A stretch of 64,000 nucleotides of DNA, taken from Sialis fuliginosa (taxonomy: Eukaryota > Arthropoda > Insecta > Megaloptera > Sialidae). The DNA lies in the NCBI GenBank assembly GCA_961205875.1, contig OY540813.1, positions 10,573,001 to 10,637,000 on the forward strand, read 5' to 3'. How positions within the stretch are numbered: position 1 is the stretch's first letter; each line of letters starts with the position of its first letter. Positions 24,747-36,334 of this stretch are shown here, piece by piece. Under the pieces are notes generated by a model that made no database searches, was not told the origin of the DNA, and saw nothing but the letters and a program-made list of their open reading frames with translations. Made by a program: the position numbers and the translations under genes.

Positions 24747-27700
24747 ATGGCAGAAGCTCATTCATCTGAACAAAGAGATACGTTACCAAAGTCAGGAAGA
24801 GTAAATGAAGGTTTGTACTCAGTAATTTAAATTATAAATAAAAACTTTTAGGTGTTTTTTTCAATATAAAACCGAATTGGTATCTTTAGATAAATATTAC
24901 TTATTCATAATTATTTACTTTTCTTATATAAATACAATTTTATGAATAATCAACGCTAACATTCCCATGTCAAGTAATAACATTTATATGTACATTTCAT
25001 ACATCAATTAACAATAATTTAAAAATATTTAATCTAAAATTACATGAGATGAACATTTATGATTTCATATTTGGAATTTATAGTATGCCACGGGTCTGGA
25101 GTTTTACAAAAAACATTACAAACTGTTGAGTCACAAAAATTCTTATTCTGTTTTAGTTTTATAAAAATTGTTTTCATTTATTGGAATCAAAATAAATTAA
25201 TTAACCTTGATAATAATGTTATCTTGTTGTAGTTTGTTCCATTGATTTATATATTCAATTGATTACAATTGCTTATTAAATGATATGTTAAGTTTCATGA
25301 TACTTTTGTATTTTCACGTTGCAAACAGGTTTTATATAGTAGGTAATTATAAATAATACAGGAAATAGTAATTATTCGAATACTGTTTAAAATACGCGTA
25401 ACATGTTACTGATTTAGTTTTTTTTTAAATACATCTTTCTATAAAAATGTTTGCATATCTGTACAATTCTAAAAATCCCATTGTTCTATTCCTTTATTTT
25501 AATGCAAATTAATTAATTATTACCTCTATAGTACAATCACAGTAATGTACGGTTGTTGAGAAAAATGAATTAATTTCTAAAAAAAATAATAATGTACCGT
25601 TATTATACAAACACTTTTTGTATAATAGGTACGTTCATTTTAAATTATAATTAAGGTCACCTTTATAACATTTCTCACGTTAAACGGCGAAAGTATGTTA
25701 CTTGGAATCGAGAGCATCTTAAAAATAAAATAGCTTTTGCGGAATTTTTATTCATTATTAACATTTCTTTCTATATTGAGTACAATTACTATATATTTTT
25801 TTAAAAACATTACGACCCAAGGATGCAAATATACTTTGGAGGGCTGAATATTTAAATTTGGCCATATTGATATAGATAACATAATTATAATTAATAAATA
25901 ATAATGTTATGAAATAAAACTAAAGTAAATGTTTTCAGTTTGTAGAGAATGGCTAGTTAGAGAAGATGGGGCCCTTGCATATAAGTTACAAAACGAAGAA
26001 AGTAAGTATTTAGTTTATATTCTCTTACAACTTCCCTTTTATATAATACATATATTTTCCTTGAATAATTAGATAACAGAGGTATATTTTATAATTAAAC
26101 ATAATTTACACAACTTTTAAGTGAATATAAATTTTATGAAAAATAGGTCACTTCATAAAATTTAAAATTCAAATTTTTTTTAAATATACTCATTATATTT
26201 ATTATTCTGTGATACTCATTAAGTAATAATTATTTAATAATTTTCATATTATTTAAATACAATAAAACTATATAAGTGAAAGTTAATTTTGAATAAAATA
26301 ACTTCTTAAATAAATAATAAACAGGTACACAACATCTTTATAAATTACTGTTTTACTTGCACCTGCTTTGAGCACCTGATTATTTAATTGTATAAAATTA
26401 TAGGTGTAGTATATTATAGAAATTATAGTTAAATGTAATATACTATTTTTTTTTTATCGGTACTTAGTGCCCAATAACCATTATACATCTTTTTAAGACA
26501 TTTTATACAAAAAAATCATAAATCTATTATTAATGTACAGTGAGTCATAAAAAAACCTAATAAAACATAATTTGATTCATTAATAAGTTTTTGTAGCTTT
26601 CACTATTACAGTTGATTAAACAAGAACTGAAACTTTATATGAGTATGCATTAATAACTATTCATTTTTTTAGGTCCTCTTATGACACTTATTTTTACATT
26701 TAAAGTTTTTGTTTATTAAGTAGAGAAGAGGCGTACCCAACCAAAAAGTTACCAAAACCCCTTTATATTTCTAATACTAATCTGTTAGTTTTTGTGGATT
26801 GAATATTCTCACATTCCCCACGATAATACATATAATATAATGATTGTTTCAAGTAAGCCAACATCTATCTGGAAATAAAAATCGAAACGCTCAAGTAAGA
26901 GAAGACTTTCCATGTGCCTTATCTGAACAACTTAGAGAAAGACACGAAGCAGAAATGGCAGCTACACTTTATCATCAGATGGTAGCTGAACAGTATGTAT
27001 CATATATAATGCAATAATTCTTCAATTTTTTGATTATCCATGATTTTAAATAGATTTTTTCTCATAGTTAGTTTGTACTCTACGAAACATTGAAGGGGTT
27101 GTCCGTAAACTATGTCATGCTATTTTTATTATTTTTGACCCACACCTTCTGTCACAATCTTGTAAACATCCCTCTCAAAAATTTTGTCATAATATGTACC
27201 CTCCCCTACTTTGCATTAGTAGATGTCACATATTATTTTATCCCCTCCTATTCCCTTGTCACACTAAGCACTTCCCTCCCATAACATGTCTACATAGTTA
27301 ATAGACAGTTGCTAAAACTTGTTGCAACACTTTTTCAAATGACCCTTTGAATAATTAAATAAATATATATGTATACAGTGTGTTCCATGATAGATGTAAC
27401 AAGATGTAAAACTAACGTATACCAAAAATTAGTTGATTTGGTCTTTATAAGCAAAGTTGAAAAAAAAAATACTAAGAATAAAGCAACTTTTTCAAAATTA
27501 GAAAATAAATACTATGAAAATAAAGTTATAATGTAATTTTGACACCTCATACCCAATTTCAGAAATAACTAAAAAATTTAAATGAGACAAATTAAATAAA
27601 TTGTATTTATTTTGAATGATACAATAGAAATAAACATTTTCTGTTATTTTTTTAATACTTTGGTTTTGAGTTTGTTCAACATTGATGATAAATTAGAGAT

Positions 27701-29973
27701 AATGAGATTGACAAGATGAGACAGTCAATAACAACTAAATAATAATGCTTATGAAATATCATGTAGAAGACCAAATCAACTAATTTTTGGTATACGTTAG
27801 TTTTAAATCAAGTAGGACTCAATCCCCAATGTCATTCCAAAATTTGAAATTTTTTTGTTCATTACTACACCTCTTGTTACATCTATCCTGGGACATACTG
27901 TATATTAAGGAACTTGTCAGTCTTGAATTAACCTTTTATTTTTGCTTCTTTTTAGAGAAGAACGAGACGCCAAAGTAGCCGCTCGTATTGCAAAACGAAT
28001 AGAAGAAGAGGAAGAAATAAAACGACATTTAATTGAACAACGTGATAAAGAAATCGCAAGAAGACTTTTGGTAACTAATTTCTTCAATAACAACTGCATT
28101 AAAGACAAAATTAATAAGTGTGTATAATTTATAGAATGAAGAACGAATTAAAGTGCTAGAGAGAGCACGAATAGAAAATGCACAATATCCTGACACCTCG
28201 AATCATTTAAGATCTGCTCATTCTCATCGTAGACAAGCGCCTGCAATGCCTTTACCTGGTCAATATGAACAAATATCATTATGTTCATCATCGCCGCCGC
28301 CACCTTTACCGGAGAAAAAAGCACCAAAACCAAATTATATAAATGTGCCTATAAATAAGGGTGGATACAAGCCTGAAGAAATGTTGCATGAACGTCTTAA
28401 CCAATGTTCTTTGGATGATGTTGGTGTGCCTGTTGATGAAATTGAAGAAAGGAGATTACAAGAGTTGAAAGATGCTGTAAGTCATGTTTATATTTCTTTT
28501 ACAACAATAAAGAAGGACAGCTCAAATTTGTATCTGTGTCAGTTTGCGGGTGTTCTCTAGTGCATGGTTTATTTTACACATGACTAGAGTGACACTCGTA
28601 GATTGATTCAGAACTCTCTACAATGTTTAATGCTCTAGGTAGAAGTTCTCCATAAATTAATCATTTTTGATTGTATTACACATACCACACATATTGTAAT
28701 TTTAATAATTGTAGGAACTGGCACGACAGTTACAACAGTTAGAAAGTGAGAATGAAGCTTTACTTCAGTTAAACAAGGATAGATTGTTGGCAATCGAAGC
28801 GCAAGATAAAGAACTAGCTCGCGTTTTACAAGAAAGGGTAATCATTTCTATTGATTATAATTATTTTATTTTATCATCTATTAACCGTTATTTATAGGAA
28901 CGTGCAAAAGCAAAGAGAGCACGTGAACGAGCAAAACAAAAAGCTATAGCAAAAAAACAACAACGCCAGGAAATGTCAGGGCAAATATCTCCTGAAGACT
29001 CATATTCCGATCCAGTTGATTTGATCCCATCTCAACCATTAACAGAACCAGAACGTGTAGAGTTTCCGAGTCAAAATTTAAAACATAATTATTCGTTATC
29101 GACAATAGAAGACGATGTGAATTATAGCTATCCTATAGATGAAATTCCGGGATCTGGAAAATTAAAAAATGTTAATAGACCAAGTCAAGATGAAATTGTA
29201 GATGTGAATGTCCAAAGACCCGTCCACGGTGATATAATAAGAATTAGTCACGAAGAGAGAAAGTTAAAGAATGCAAATAAACCGAGCCAAGGTGAATTTC
29301 CTTCACCTCATAAACGTTATGTCGAAGACCCTTTTAATATATCTAGTCGTAAAAACGGTTCTCAGTGGAAACAGGAAGAAGAACACAGAACAAATTATAG
29401 AGTTAATGATTCTCCTCAAAAATATACGCATAACGATCATAGCAGTCCTAGTAAGAAGCGTGGAGATGCAAGTTTACCAAATAAAATGAATCCAATGTCA
29501 TCCTCATCTCCATCTAAATATATGACAGAGCCTTCCATGACAAGACCGACTCAGTTAGATTTACCAAAGGCAGTTGGAGATCGAATGAATATTGCAATGG
29601 CAATAGATCCAACGTACCGTCATTCAACTATTTGCAGTCCTCAGGATGTAACAAGTAGCAGTAGTATTAGCTCTCCTTCAGGAACTTTACCTTCACCATC
29701 AGGTAAAATATAATATTGATAAAAACAGTTATTTAATAACATTCAAAAATTATTTTAATTGTTATAATATTAGGTTATAATGTAAAAAACTGATTAAAAC
29801 TAGCATAGGTAGGTATATCATATAATACAAATTTTACTCTAGATTTGTCTGAATATGAAGAAGACACAAGCCCTGTTCCACCATATATGCCTATTCAAGG
29901 ACAACGAAGAACATTTTCTCTTGAGAAGAAACAAAAGAAAAGTAAAACTAAAGACGGATGCAAGCAACAATAG
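24747..29973 (+). CDS. CCDC50: CCDC50 (Ymer) homologue
   Basis: Eight coding exons (24747-24810, 25939-26001, 26854-26992, 27956-28070, 28135-28476, 28715-28837, 28898-29702, 29843-29973) join in frame to 593 aa. Human CCDC50 is a cytosolic ubiquitin-binding effector of EGF receptor signalling and NF-kappaB control. The N-terminus matches it well: VCREWLVREDGALAYKLQNEE (about residues 22-42), then EISQHLSGNKNRN, which parallels human EIEHHLASNVQRN. Ubiquitin-interacting (MIU-like) helices are visible as EDGALAYKLQNEE, RDKEIARRLLNEER (about 117-130) and QDKELARVLQERE (about 272-284). A basic Arg/Lys/Ala helix follows, then a long Ser/Pro-rich C-terminal half that looks disordered. The third exon uses a CAAG acceptor at 26850-26853; the alternative AG four bases later gives the wrong frame. 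The ATG at 24747 is chosen over an out-of-frame ATG at 24739 because only it reads into the conserved domain. Longer than human CCDC50, mainly through the tail. Confidence 0.85.
27075..27295. repeat. degenerate repeat of the 'GGGTTGTCCGTAAA' type
   Basis: Within CCDC50 intron 3, the words GGGGTTGTCCGTAAACTATG, TTTTTGACCCACACC and TAGATGTCACATATTATT follow the order of a widespread arthropod DNA repeat with pyrimidine-rich (CCCTCCC) interior. I recognise the pattern but cannot name the superfamily. Confidence 0.4.
27374..27902. mobile_element. TA-flanked Tc1/mariner-like MITE in CCDC50 intron 3
   Basis: Inverted ends TACAGTGTGTTCCATGATAG (left) and, as complement, TACAGTATGTCCCAGGATAG (right) bound 529 bp, with TA at 27372-27373 and 27903-27904. 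A second inner inverted pair of about 35 bp (CTAACGTATACCAAAAATTA and its complement near 27775-27805) extends the foldback. It lies about 50 bp upstream of the acceptor of exon 4. No transposase frame. Confidence 0.6.
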
Positions 29974-30414
29974 TTAAGTTAGTTTTTTTTATACATTTGT
30001 TATCCAAGAGATATTGAGATATTAGATTAAGATATTTCTGGTTATCTTTATTCCATTATTCTATACAAACGATGCAGTGAAAATCATTTAACACATGTAT
30101 CAAATATTTTATATAATATATATAACATTATGACTGAAATTATTCTTTTTGTTAAACGATTTTCCACTATACTCAATTTATTTGCTGCTCAGTGACAAAT
30201 TTCAGATAAAAAAATGAAGTTAGTCTCTATAAAATCAATCATTGTTTATTTTAATTTTATACAATTTTGAAATATTAATCAAGACTGAAATGACATAAAT
30301 CTTTTGATATTTAAATCAGCTTTTTACATAAATGTAATTTTCTAAACAAATTTATATTTTATATTAAAACTATACATCACCCAATCTGCAGGGCCGATTT
30401 GTAAAGGTAGAGAT

Positions 30415-31084
30415 TAGAGTTGTAACGGATATCCGCAACTGCGAATTATCCTCATTATTTTACATATCTTTATCTACAACTTTGAATTTTTTAAAATCCG
30501 CATCCTCATTTTTCTATCAGGATATAACGGATATATTCTACAAAACTACAAACTAATGTCAAATAACGTGTGACAACAATAAAAATTTGATTTCATAAAT
30601 TTTAATAAAATTGAAACATGTTGCTAAATTTGATATCAAAATTGATATTTAATTAACATTCTTTAAAAATTTTGTATAATCTTGAATATTTAACTGATTT
30701 TCAAAAATGTGATTATTGCAAATATGTTTTTAAAATTATCTATTGTAGCTTGTAGCGAATTTTAAAATGATTTCCATTTCTAATATGAAAAATTATATAA
30801 TTTTTTATACAGAAATTCTTATCACCTCCACCTGCTAGTGTTCCTAATGAACAACTTTTCAGCGGAGCAGGTTTGATCAATGACGAATTGAGAAGTCGTT
30901 TTAATTAAATATAATTTACCATTATTTAATTTTAAGTATTCATTTTTTTCTAAATTGACATTTACACAAAAATACAATAAATCTTATTTATCAAATAAAT
31001 TCCTAATTCACATCTGCATCCGCATCCCCAAACCCTACCTTCCCAATATCCACATTTGCTAAAATGACATCCGTAACATCCCTA
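30415..31084 (+). mobile_element. hAT element with 8-bp TSD
   Basis: The 670-bp element begins TAGAGTTGTAACGGAT and ends ATCCGTAACATCCCTA. A perfect 8-bp direct repeat, GTAGAGAT, flanks it (30407-30414 and 31085-31092). Subterminal GGATATCCGC- and GCATCCGCATCC-type words are typical of this hAT group. It retains a scrap of transposase at 30813-30908 and is otherwise internally deleted. Confidence 0.75.
30813..30908 (+). pseudogene. hAT transposase C-terminal remnant
   Basis: This 31-codon open stretch ending in TAA reads KFLSPPPASVPNEQLFSGAG and continues to a final RSRFN. Proline-rich SPPxSVPxEQxFSxAG is the core of the hAT dimerisation domain at the transposase C-terminus. No upstream transposase exon remains in the element, so it cannot encode an active enzyme. 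Confidence 0.75.
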
Positions 31085-31448
31085 GTAGAGATGTCAAATT
31101 GAGTGGTGTATACAGGCCTTAATATTTCAAATGTATTTAAAGTTGTATATATGTAAACAAATTTCAAAAATATTTTTATACGATTTTAGTAATCGATATT
31201 CGAAACTAATTATAAAATTCTTTAATAATTAAAGAATGAAGGTAAAATTTAAAAATATATTTTATAAATAACTTTAATGAAAATAATACATTGTGAGGTA
31301 CAAAAGTTAAATATAAATAGTTTTACTACTAAAAACTTTTACTAACATATAAATACATAAAATATAATATTCTACATTTTGACTAATATGGTTTTATTTC
31401 AAATTCATTTTCATTAAACAATATTATAAATACACATTAAAATTAACT

Positions 31449-34400
31449 TCAATTTTTAGAACGCTTAGAAGCTGCCCTAGTACGTCTTACAGGCACTTCT
31501 ATTTCTACAGTTTCAGTATCTAATAACTTTTTTCGTACAGATTTCGAAGACTGTCCTTCATTATTTGTTACTGTTTTTTTCACAGTTGTCGATTTATACA
31601 TTTTCGGTTCTAAAAATAACATTTTACTACAACTTGACGATTGATGATTCAAGTCCTTTTTGGGCTTTTTCCGAACTTCAGTTTTAGGCGTGTATATTTT
31701 AAACTTAGACTCTTCTAAAATCCTACCAGGAGTTTTATTTTTGAAAAATTTATTTGATTTTATGGGTGTTATTAAAATAGTAGGTATTTCAGAACTTTTA
31801 AATAACCCCATTGGTGAATTTTTCGATTCTTCATCACTTTTAAATGTTACCTTTGGTGAATAAATATTTAAATTATTCTTATCATTCAAAGTTATACTGT
31901 AAATTCTATCGCATAAGGTTTCAGTTTCATTGACAATATTTGCTTGTAAAATTGATTTGTTTAAATCAATTGCATGTAAAATTTTACTGTTCACTATTTC
32001 TTCAAAACCTTTGGCAGATTCTAATACCTCAATTAATAAATTATGTGCTTCGAGATTATTTTTTAAGATTATACTGTCAGCACAACTTGTAATAAAAGTA
32101 AAATAACTTATCATTAAAGGAGATTTGTAAAAACAAGATAAAGATCCAGTTGAAAATTGAGTATCTAATAACGAAAGCAAATTATTTTCAAAGATCAGAT
32201 TTTGTTTAAGCATTATTGAATTATATAATGACTTAATAGCCATATATGAATTTAAACAAATATCACTGTATTCCATTTGAATGGAAATATGAAAGCATTC
32301 AAAAGTTAGTTGTTGGTACATGATATTAGAACAATAATAACAGAAACAATTAATATGTTTTAAAAAATCTACCGTGTCAGCTCTGTTTGACTTAACTATA
32401 TCAAAATCAACATCATTCAAACACAATAATGTTTTCATGTGTTTAAATTTTATGTGACAATCATCTAATAAAATTCTCATGATATCGATCTGACTCATGA
32501 GATTTAACAATTGGCTTGTACGTAAGGGAAGAGCCAAATTGTGTGCAATTCTCACTTGGAATGATAATAAATGGTAAGTCTCTCGGGTTAAGTTCAAACT
32601 GATGTAAATATTACTTAATTCAACAGCAAAACTGAACATTTGGTTTATCTGTTTGACGTTTACATGGATATGATATTTTTGCGAACCTAAAAAACATAAA
32701 TTTTTTTAATTTAAAATAAATATCGATCAATTAAAGTACTTACTCATTTTCTTGAATAGCTTTATAATCTTGCCAAATATCTTTAAACTTAAATCAAATG
32801 TTTTATTATGATCTTTAATTTCCAGAGAACAAGGTAAACGAAAATATTTCAACTGTAAATAATTTATTTTTATATCGATCCATGATAAATTATCATTATT
32901 ACTATCAGCTCTTTGATTCAATGCATCTTCAAAAATAGTATATCCTAAATCGTATTTTTTATTTAAAAAGCAGCTAATACTTTTGCTCAACTTTATTGAT
33001 AACATCAATTCTTCACACGATTCTTGATCAGTGAAATCATTTATTAATAAATCCAATTTTTCTCTAACCCATTGACCTAGTTCTGAATCATAGTCAATAT
33101 TTTCTAAAATCATATTTAAAGACTTGATCATAGCAGACGTATCATTTAAAATTTTACCACATCTATAAAATAACAAATTTGTTCTCAATTTCATTATATC
33201 GTGGCCGTGAAACTCATAAAATGCAATCACGCATTCTAAAATATGTATAGTGTTGTTCTTTTTCAAATCATATGCAATATTTTTAGAATCCTCTTGTAAA
33301 ATCAAGTGCCAAATTTCTACTGCTTCATCTAAATAGCTTAAAATTTTAGATTCAGTTACAACATTTACGTTTTTTGATACAGATTCATTTCTAATTTCAT
33401 CATTCGTCTGTATATGTGCTTTCCTCAATATAATAGAAGTATCTGGTATTTCTTTTCGTATTTCGTACATGACCTGTTGATATTTACAACAATACATATT
33501 TGCCAAAAGTAGTTTGTTAGTTAAAGACTTTTGCTGAAAAATAAAAATAATTTAAAAAACAATTATAGATAAATCATACAATTTAAAATTTACGTACAAG
33601 CATAAGCAGTTCTTCAATTGTTTCATACATTAACGAAGCAAGGCACTCATCTTCAATTGGAATTATGATGTCCCACATAAGTATATAACTTCTAGCTTTC
33701 TCAACAACATCCGTACAATATCTCATCAAATCTTTCCATGTTGAAACCATACAACTTTTGTTTTGCCAAAATTGTTTATATGCCTCAAGTTCTAATAACA
33801 ATATCTTTATTACGTCAACAGTTTTCAAATCAAAATCATCTTTTATGTTTATAATATTCAATTTTTTAGATGTGAGTGACTGAATAATGTTGATATCCTT
33901 TATTTTTTCATTTTCCTCATTAATCGATCTGTATTTTAAATTCAAAATACATTTTATTATAGTTTTTCTGCTTGATTCGTACTTAACAAAACAAAAAGCT
34001 AAAGGAACTAGACTCTCTTCATATTCTTTTATTTCAAACAATGCAGTTGAATATTTTATTAGTATCGTTATTATGGATGATTCTACAGTTGTAATATTGT
34101 CCCCAAATGTTTTTTCCATTTTAAATATATAATTACAAAACTGTACACACAATGTCTTAACGTCAGCATATAAATTATGTTTTGATAAGAGGTTTATTAT
34201 GTTTGAAAACATTTTGATAATATTTTCATTCATCATTTGCCAAACAGTACATTTTAATTCACTGATTTGAAGTGATTTTAATATTTCAAGTGCTGTTTTC
34301 ATGTACGGTAATAATGAATCAGAGTTATCTAATTCATACATAAATGACTGTTGAGTAAACTTTATTATCGATTTTGAAATATCATAAATTGAATGAAAAG

Positions 34401-35586
34401 ATGTAAAACAATTTTTATCCGAAAAATAAATGCAATTTTCAATTCTTGTGTCTTTGATTTCTTCAGCAATAAGTAATAACATTTTTGATAATTCCAATTG
34501 TTTTTTTACAGGCATATATTTTTTCCAGTCTTCTTCTTTCAATGAAAAGTAATTATGATTTATGTAACTATATAAAACTGTAGCTAATTTTACACACATA
34601 TATTTGAAATTTTTTGTTCTTTTATATTTTTTAATTGAATTGGATAGATACTGCTGTGATTGCTGAATTGTATTAAAATTATTTTTATAATTTGTAGTAT
34701 AAAAATCAGTCGTTTCAATAAAAATATTTAAACATTTTGAATTATCACTTGATAAATATTTTTTAACCATATCTTTCAACATGCTTTTACATTGGTCAAA
34801 ATTGTTCAACGTTATCTGAGATTTGTTTGATACGAACATTGTAATTATGTTCAGTAAATTATTATACATATTCAACTGATTTTCTATGGCATCTGTATAT
34901 TCACAATATAGAATTGTAATAAAGGCAGTAAATACATTTTCCTTTTGTATTAATTTATTTATTTTTGATTGATATTCGATCAATAACAATAGTTTACATG
35001 CATTTTCAATAATAATTACTTTTGATGGATTTGCCATGGAATAGAATTTTAAAGTTATTACTGTTATCTCTATAATCAGTTTAGTCTCGATTTCATTCTT
35101 AATTTCAGTACAAAGTTTCTTGTTTATAAAATTAAATGTACTAGCGTAAAAAGATTGATATATATTTTTAAGCTCATCTTCAATTGAACTTAGTGGATTC
35201 CATGGTGGCAGTAAATATAATGACAGCTGTGTCATTTCTTGATAAAATCCCTTAAATATAGAAAAGTATAATTTGCTATAAATTCTAAAAAAGCTTTAAA
35301 TATGTATACTTACATTTTCCATTAAATTTTGGTAAATAAAATAAACGCATTTTAAATACTTGCTTTTCTCATCAACAGTAAAACTACTTATATTTTCACA
35401 ACATAGCAAGATAAATTCACAAAGTTCCTTACTTAAAATGTTTGGAGTTTTTATTAACTTTTGTATTTTGATTAACATATATAAATATTTGGGAGTTTTT
35501 TGATTGACAAATATTTTTTTTGCTTCTTTTAAAATTTTAGATGCATTGCCATTTTTTATTTCGTCTAACCAAGTGTCGTACAGCAT
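31449..35586 (-). CDS. separase N-terminal-like alpha-solenoid (Three rows-like)
   Basis: Four coding exons (35586-35314, 35250-33598, 33533-32744, 32686-31449) join in phases 0, 0 and 1 into a 1317-aa protein. The first ~1150 residues are nearly all helical repeats without catalytic motifs. Segments such as EAVEIWHLILQ, NYLQLKYFRLPCSL and LRTSQLLNLMSQIDIMRILL resemble the TPR/ARM-like superhelix of separase by eye. The last ~170 residues are basic and disordered, with Thr/Ser-Pro sites (NSPMG, ITPIK, KTPGR, YTPK) and end at RRTRAASKRSKN. There is no C-terminal peptidase C50 domain: the frame stops at TAA and nothing like a His/Cys protease follows. In Drosophila the separase function is split between Three rows (regulatory, 1379 aa) and Sse (protease); length and layout here fit the Three rows half. 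If correct, it would bind the protease and securin to control sister-chromatid separation. Very AT-rich codon use, as in neighbours. Another alpha-solenoid scaffold remains possible. Confidence 0.5.
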
Positions 35587-36334
35587 TTTGAATCGTTAAA
35601 AAATCACATTAAATTATATTTGTAATCATTTCATGCATTTCATTAACTAACCGTCACTTCAAAACTTCAAACTTCAAATGTACCATAGATAATGTAATAG
35701 TTGCAAAATCAAAAATGATCTATGGTAAATACAAAATAGGTCGGTATTGCAGAACGCTAACGAAATGTTAATGGGTTCTGTTCTTAGATGATAGATTGTT
35801 TATGGGGGACATTGGGGGAAATAAGATATTTGCAGTTGATTTTCTTAAAATATTATATAAATATAATTCCGTGTACAGATTAGTTTTGAAATTTTCATTA
35901 TAGGTATCTGCTATAGGTACATAAATAAATAAATGAAAAAATAATTATTAATGTTTATCTTTATTATTTATTTGTTTATATTTGTTAGTTAATATTTAAT
36001 ATTTTGTTATATAATTACTATATACAGTATTTGGTAAAATTATGATTTAATTAAAATTGTATACATCATAAACATATATGTATATTTGATTTATTAATAT
36101 GGAGATATCAGATATATACACAATTTGTTGTGTTATGTGTAGTTAAAACTAAATCTTCCCTTTTAAATTACAAATATAATATTTTGAACATTATTGTTGA
36201 AAATTATTGCTATTACTTACATATATTATACAATACAATAAACAAAATTAATAAAAATTTCAACAATTAATATATAGGTACTTAATTAAAATTTGTCACA
36301 ATACTCATAATAAACTATTTTTTTAGCATAACAT
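35587..36334. other. intergenic gap
   Basis: This AT-rich gap lies between two minus-strand genes. Its right part is 3' untranslated sequence of the tetraspan gene, and its left end must contain the promoter of the Three rows-like gene. I see no structured feature. Confidence 0.5.

Larger units (their letters stand above)
29974..31448. other. gap between convergent CCDC50 and Three rows-like genes
   Basis: The gap holds the 3' untranslated region of CCDC50, a hAT element (30415-31084), and the short 3' region of the minus-strand gene, with an AATAAA on the minus strand at 31393-31398, about 50 bp after its stop codon. Nothing else is seen. Confidence 0.6.

Noticed and set aside
28477-28560. 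Extension of the CCDC50 exon 5 reading frame past 28476
   Set aside because: A strong GTAAGT donor lies at 28477, and the next exon continues the protein in phase 0; the extension is intron read-through.
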